The notes beneath the pieces were generated by a model, which ran no database searches, was not told where the DNA came from, and saw nothing but the letters and a program-made list of their open reading frames with translations. The translations under genes were made by a program, and so were the position numbers. From CADEDH01 sp041394285 (GTDB taxonomy: Bacteria; Actinomycetota; Acidimicrobiia; Acidimicrobiales; SZUA-35), in contig JAWKIL010000029.1 in NCBI GenBank assembly GCA_041394285.1, positions 1-64,000 on the forward strand: a stretch of 64,000 nt of DNA, given 5' to 3'. Positions 60,002-64,000 of this stretch are shown in pieces. Each line of letters opens with the position of its first letter. Position 1 is the first letter of the stretch.

Positions 60002-61195
60002 TCAGAACACCGGGTCGCCCGGGTCCTGGCCCAGGAGCACCCGGCCGGCGGTGTGCATCTGCTGAGGGCCGACCATGAAGTGCTGGCCCACCGAGCGGAC
60101 GTCGGCCAGGAGGCGGGGCCAGGGACCGTCGAGCTGACTGGCCGTGGTACCGGCGGCCGAGGCCAGGCCCTCCACGGCCCGGATGGCGGAGTCGACGGCG
60201 TAGGACGCCCCGAGGCGGGTGCGGGCGTGCAGCTCGGGCCCGATGGGCTCGAACCGGCCGGCCACCGCCCACACGTCGTCCATCAGCTCCCCGACCCAGG
60301 CCCGACCCGAGCTGACCAGGGCCTCGGCCTGGGCCGCAGCCGCCTGGGCGTTGGGCCGCTCGGCCAGCAACTCGGGCAGGAACGACGGTTTCTTCGTCCG
60401 GGCCAGCTGGTCGAAGGCGGCCATGGCGGCCCGGGCCACCCCCACCGCCACGCCCACCTTGGGAAAGGGGAAGCGGAGGCTGGTGGGCAGGCAGTAGTAG
60501 GGGGTGCGGGGCACCGACGGGTCGGCCGGCCCGAACACGCCGGCCCAGGCGTCGGGCACGAACACGTCGGTGAGCACCACGTCGTTGGAGCCCGACCCCC
60601 GGAGGCCGGCCACATGCCAGGTGTCCTCGATCGTCACGTCGCTCACCGGGGTGAGAGTGAAACAGACCCGCCGGGCCCGCCGGGGCGCTCCCCCGTCGGG
60701 ATCACCGTCGCTGCCGCCGTCGCCACCGTCGCCGGTCACGACCCGGGAGGCCAGCACCACCCGGTCGGCCACCGGCACACCCGACACGAACTTCCACCGG
60801 CCGTTGACGAGCCAGCCGCCGTCCACCGGGCGGGCCTGGCCCAGCGCCACACCGGAGCCGGCGATGATCACGTCGGGCTGGTCGTGCAGGAGAGCGGTCA
60901 TGGACGCCGCCGGCAGATGGGCCGAGGCGATCCCGACCTCTTCGTTGATGGTCATCGCCGTCCAGGCGGCGGAGCCGTCGACCCGGGCGATCGTCTCGAT
61001 CAGGGTGAGGAACTCCTCTGAGGCGGCCCCGCCCCCGTTGTAGTGGGCGGGGGCGATCAGGCGCAGGAGACCGGCCCGGGCCAGGGCGGCGAACACGGCG
61101 GGGTGGGGCCGGCGGTGCTCGTTGGTCCAGTCGGCGTGCTCGGCCACCAGGGGCAGGATCGGCTCGACCCGGGCTGCGACGTCGTCCACCGGCAT
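60002..61195 (-). CDS. acyl-CoA-dehydrogenase-like flavin monooxygenase (group D type)
   Basis: A 397-residue protein of the acyl-CoA dehydrogenase fold with an N-terminal helical domain (PILPLVAEHADWTNEHRRPHPAVFAALARAGLLRLIAP), a central beta domain (VDGGWLVNGRWKFVSGVPVADRVVLASR) and a C-terminal helical domain. FRGSG-type segment LRGSGSNDVVLTDVFVP is typical of HsaA/DszC-like group D monooxygenases, which use reduced flavin. The catalytic glutamate of true dehydrogenases is not evident. Its reductase partner might be the flavin reductase at 55.4 kb (inference). Confidence 0.85.
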   Translation of the reverse strand: MPVDDVAARVEPILPLVAEHADWTNEHRRPHPAVFAALARAGLLRLIAPAHYNGGGAASEEFLTLIETIARVDGSAAWTAMTINEEVGIASAHLPAASMTALLHDQPDVIIAGSGVALGQARPVDGGWLVNGRWKFVSGVPVADRVVLASRVVTGDGGDGGSDGDPDGGAPRRARRVCFTLTPVSDVTIEDTWHVAGLRGSGSNDVVLTDVFVPDAWAGVFGPADPSVPRTPYYCLPTSLRFPFPKVGVAVGVARAAMAAFDQLARTKKPSFLPELLAERPNAQAAAAQAEALVSSGRAWVGELMDDVWAVAGRFEPIGPELHARTRLGASYAVDSAIRAVEGLASAAGTTASQLDGPWPRLLADVRSVGQHFMVGPQQMHTAGRVLLGQDPGDPVF

Positions 61196-61741
61196 GGCCG
61201 GAGCTTAACGGCTCTGCCCGGCCGGCGAGCCACCGCAGAGCGTCGGCCGCCGAGCAGCGTTCGCGGCTGCCGCCGCCCCCGAACGGCCGGGGCCGTTGCC
61301 CTCGTGAGCGACCGGGAGCACAGCGATGATCCTTCGCTTGGTAGATTCCGGCTGGGCAGCAACACCTTCTGATGGAGGTGGCTGATGGTGCGACGACGAC
61401 AGTTGGTGGACTGGGCGCTCGAGATCCCCAGTTCAGCGGTCCGCTGCATAATCACGGTTGCGGGCACCCTCAGGTCGGGAACGTCGACGAGTTCGTCGCG
61501 GAGTGTGGGATCGACGCCCGGCCCGGGAGCACTGACGATGGTGTCGGCGACGAGACCTCGTCGGCTTGACGGTCGGCCTCTGCCGCGCCCAACCGTAGCG
61601 GTGGCCAGTCGCCCGTCTACGTTGTTCACCATACGGTCCCTTTCCTTCAGGTCGTTGTGGAAGACCCCTGACGATGCCTCACCAGCACCGCCCGGAGGGG
61701 CACCACCACCCCTACTTCAACAACTCCCGGGACAACCTCTT
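61196..61741. other. 545-bp stretch without a supported gene
   Basis: A minus-strand frame starting ATG 61632 with a good GGAAAGGGA ribosome-binding site has protein-like codon use for about 90 residues (DPTLRDELVDVPDLRVP), then runs on into the acyl-CoA-dehydrogenase gene with an unlikely overlap. It may be a remnant. Local GC begins to drop here. A 23-codon His-rich frame (61674-61745) overlaps the VanZ start. Confidence 0.3.
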
Positions 61742-62335
61742 GTGATCACCGCTGCCATCGTCGATCCGCTGATCGAGCACCCCTGGCTCGCGCGCACCGC
61801 CTTCGTGCTGTGCCTCACGGTCGGGCCGGTCCTCGGCTACATCTTGATGCAGCGTCGTGGTCTCGCTGCCGTCCTCTCGGGCGTGTCGTCGCTCCCGATT
61901 CTGGCGCTGACGCTCGTCCCCGTCGATCGAGAGTTGTCGGGCCGGTGCTCGGTGGATTGGCTGCTGCCAACATTCGCTCGAGTCGAGCTCTTGGCAAATG
62001 TTGTCCTGTTCATCCCACCGGTGTTGCTGGCAGCGATAGCGACGCGGCGTCCCGTCGTCGCTCTGATGGGCGGGAGCGTCACCGCTGGAGCAATAGAAGC
62101 GATCCAGGCAGCCGTGCCGGCGCTGGGGAGATCGTGCGACACAAACGACTGGCTGTCCAACACGATCGGGGCGGCGCTCGGTGCCGGGCTCGCAGCTCTG
62201 GTGCTATGGGCAGAGGCACGCCGGCGAATGAGGCGCACGCCTGATGCGTTCATGAGCGATGTAGTCCCGAGGTCCGAAAACGCCGTCGGCGCGTCTGATA
62301 CAACGCCAGACGCTTCCGGAGGTTGTGGCGTCTGA
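61742..62335 (+). CDS. VanZ-like family membrane protein
   Basis: A 197-residue protein (GTG start) with four hydrophobic helices (LARTAFVLCLTVGPVLGYI, LPILALTLVPV, ELLANVVLFIPPVLLAAI, TNDWLSNTIGAALGAGLAALVLW). The VanZ signature is LANVVLFIPP ... EAIQAAVP ... CDTNDWLSNTIGAALG. The family is linked to teicoplanin resistance and other wall functions, but most members are of unknown role. A hydrophilic 40-residue tail follows. Confidence 0.8.
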   Translation: MITAAIVDPLIEHPWLARTAFVLCLTVGPVLGYILMQRRGLAAVLSGVSSLPILALTLVPVDRELSGRCSVDWLLPTFARVELLANVVLFIPPVLLAAIATRRPVVALMGGSVTAGAIEAIQAAVPALGRSCDTNDWLSNTIGAALGAGLAALVLWAEARRRMRRTPDAFMSDVVPRSENAVGASDTTPDASGGCGV

Positions 62336-62436
62336 TAGGACCCGCACACTCTCAGCCCGACCTGGCCAGACCTTTGGCCAGCCGACTTCCGGCAACGCTT
62401 CGGTGAGCTGATCGAAGGCTGCGACCGGCACGATGC

Positions 62437-63463
62437 TTGACCGCCTTGAAGGCGGCGAAGGTCATCGATCTCGGCACTCTGCTCGCGGTGCTGTTGAGCT
62501 TGCCTCTGCTTGCCGCTGTCGGTGGCTGCTCTGTCGGTGGCGGCCTGCTTCGGCGAGGGCAGCTGGCACGTCTGCCGAGTGGCGGTCGATGGCTCGGGCA
62601 CCCAGTCGGTCGTCCCCGCCGGCGCCGTTCCAGCCCCAGCGTCCGCTGACGGCAGCCACCTCCTCCTGCGGACGGTTGACGGTCCAGACACTGGCCGCCG
62701 GCGACGGGCAGGTGCTTGGTGCGAACCTGCCGGGGTTGGCCCAGTGGCTCGATCCCGACCGGGTGATCGCCTGGGTCGATGGTGGCTACGAGGTGCTCGA
62801 CCTCGACGGGACCGTGACTGGAACCCTCGCTCGCTTCCCCGTGGCCGAGGCTGGGGGAGAGCCTCTGTGGCCCGTGTCCCCCAGCCCCGATGGCCAAGCA
62901 CTTGTCGCCACCACCCGGACCGAGGCCGTCACGCCGGATCGTCTGTGGCTCTACCGCTTCGAAGATGATTCCTGGTCGGCCATCGACTACGGGCCCGGTT
63001 GGATCCAGATTGGGGCTCCAACAGGGTGGACTGCTGACAGCCGACGCATCCTGGTCACGATCCAGTCCGAATGGGGGGAGGACCTTGAAGGGAACGAGGA
63101 GCTAACCAGCGATCTGGTGGAGATCGACCCGAGGGACGGGAGCCGGCGAACAGTGGCCAGCTTCAACCAACGTTCGTACCTGAGCAGTATGGTCTTCCCC
63201 GATGGGCGCCTGGCTGCGGTCAGGTCAGAGACTGCAACCGTGTTCGTAGAGTCGCAACGGGCGCGGTCTCGAACCGGGTGGTCACTGGAACGACGAGCCG
63301 CTACCACTCGATTTCGTGGGCGCCGACCAGCGATCGGATCGCCCTTGATATAGGGACCAAGATCGCCATCGTCGGTGTATCGCCCGATCTCAAGGCCAGC
63401 ATGCCCACCATCATCAGCGCTACTGACCACGAGGACTTTGTCGATCCGCTCTGGCCGGGTTGA
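62437..63463 (+). pseudogene. frameshifted lipoprotein with TolB-like beta-propeller
   Basis: Protein-like sequence jumps through the three forward frames: a hydrophobic signal (LGTLLAVLLSLPLLAA) and lipobox around 62480-62540, then WHVCRVAVDGSGTQSVVPAG in a second frame, then a long propeller-like stretch (QWLDPDRVIAWVDGGYEVLDLDGTVTG, PVSPSPDGQALVA) in a third, and finally ISWAPTSDRIALDIGTKIAIVG in the second frame again, ending at 63463. At least three frameshifts break the gene, unless they are assembly errors. Blade motifs of the S-x-D-G-x type support a WD40/TolB-like lipoprotein. Confidence 0.6.
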
Positions 63464-63757
63464 CACAGCCTCGGCACCTTCGACATGACCACCCGAGATC
63501 GGCACAAGCGGCCCGTCCAATATCACGCAACCAATGTGCTGAGGTCAGCGTGGTTAACGTCGATCCAGCTGCGTAGCTGTGCGACTTCCTCGTGGTCGCC
63601 GCGAGCCTGCAGTTGGCGATGGCGATGGCGAGGTGAGCCCAGCGCAGCGCCTCGGACAATGTCGTCAACGCAGCGGTCGATCTTGGCCAGCGCTCCAACG
63701 GAAACACGATCGATGGCTATGATCTGCTGAGGCCGACCTCCATGCGAAGGACGAGGA
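63464..63757. other. intergenic region without supported gene
   Basis: Nearly 300 bp of lower-GC sequence. Two minus-strand frames share fragments such as KIDRCVDDIVR and LRWAHLAIAIANCRLAATTRK in different phases, which may be a second decayed gene. No family was recognised. Confidence 0.3.
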
Positions 63758-64000
63758 GTGGAAATCGCAGCGCTAGCCGCCGAGCACCGTTCCCGTGCCG
63801 TGGAGCTCTGGGATCTGTCGGGGCTGAGGCGACCATGGAATCCGCCTGAGGCTGACTTTGATCGAGCAGTGAAGGGACAGACGTCCTGCGTGCTCGGCGG
63901 CTTTGTCGGCAGCTCCCTTGTCGGCACGATCATGGCCGGTTACGACGGACACCGCGGCTGGTTGTACTACCTGGCAGTCGATCCGGAGCACCGAGGCCAC
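63758..64000 (+). CDS. GNAT N-acetyltransferase, partial
   Basis: A GTG start after a GGACGAGGA ribosome-binding site gives 81 residues before the window ends. WDLSGLRRPWNPPEADFDRAV, LGGFVGSSLVGTIMAGYDGHRGWLYYLAVDPEHRGH is the YpeA-like GNAT pattern, ending just before the acetyl-CoA P-loop. It would acetylate an amine on an unknown substrate. Confidence 0.8.
   Translation, partial: MEIAALAAEHRSRAVELWDLSGLRRPWNPPEADFDRAVKGQTSCVLGGFVGSSLVGTIMAGYDGHRGWLYYLAVDPEHRGH

Noticed and set aside
61674..61745. 23-codon His-rich micro-ORF overlapping the VanZ start
   Set aside because: No ribosome-binding site of quality and no homology could be seen; overlap with GTG is a likely chance event.

Overview
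The window is a high-GC bacterial chromosome segment from an actinobacterium. Supporting features are a mycothiol-dependent formaldehyde dehydrogenase gene (mycothiol is an Actinomycetota thiol), an IdeR/DtxR-type iron box before an efeUOB locus, an ECF-type promoter motif and many GTG starts. The gene mix suggests an Acidimicrobiia-like lineage, but that is inference. No rRNA, tRNA or CRISPR array was seen.

Layout. 0-5 kb: a partial alpha/beta hydrolase, a PaaX-type repressor, an aryl-CoA ligase, a second hydrolase and a phosphotriesterase-like hydrolase, which together look like a small aromatic-acid module. 4.9-6.4 kb: an intact IS110-group element. Its ends, CT cores, bridge RNA and all four guide segments can be read from the sequence, and they match the actual insertion site. 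6.5-9.7 kb: S9 peptidase and aspartate-type aminotransferase. 9.9-13.8 kb: iron-uptake locus efeU, an extra cupredoxin lipoprotein, efeO and efeB. 13.8-23.3 kb: xylose isomerase, lgt, msrB, a 2OG oxygenase, a cyclophilin, metY, a glyoxalase-HPRT fusion, an enoyl-CoA hydratase and glpD. 23.4-27.1 kb: a P-type ATPase and a hendecad-repeat coiled-coil protein. 27.2-30.8 kb: ilvBNC behind a leader peptide and attenuator. 30.8-40.6 kb: H+-pyrophosphatase, alpha-carbonic anhydrase, a serine hydrolase, BKACE, an amidohydrolase, a VIT1-type transporter and two small enzymes.

40.8-53.2 kb is a seven-gene, tightly coupled operon: secreted membrane-anchored protein, ABC ATPase, ABC permease, a membrane protein with 26 consecutive Gly-Gln units, MoxR ATPase, DUF58 protein, and a 1532-residue protein with three VWA MIDAS motifs. 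It is preceded by a candidate ECF promoter. This and the IS110 bridge RNA are the most interesting items.

53.3-61.2 kb: a CcmF/CcsA-type protein, a flavin reductase, a lone ABC permease, the mscR-MBL pair, a glycosyltransferase and an acyl-CoA-dehydrogenase-like monooxygenase. The last 2.7 kb is visibly lower in GC and holds a VanZ-like gene, a frameshifted lipoprotein pseudogene and the start of a GNAT gene.

Many intergenic gaps end in long palindromes without a clear T-run. Three of them (3.8, 6.4 and 18.3 kb) form one sequence family, each placed in the same sense after a stop codon.
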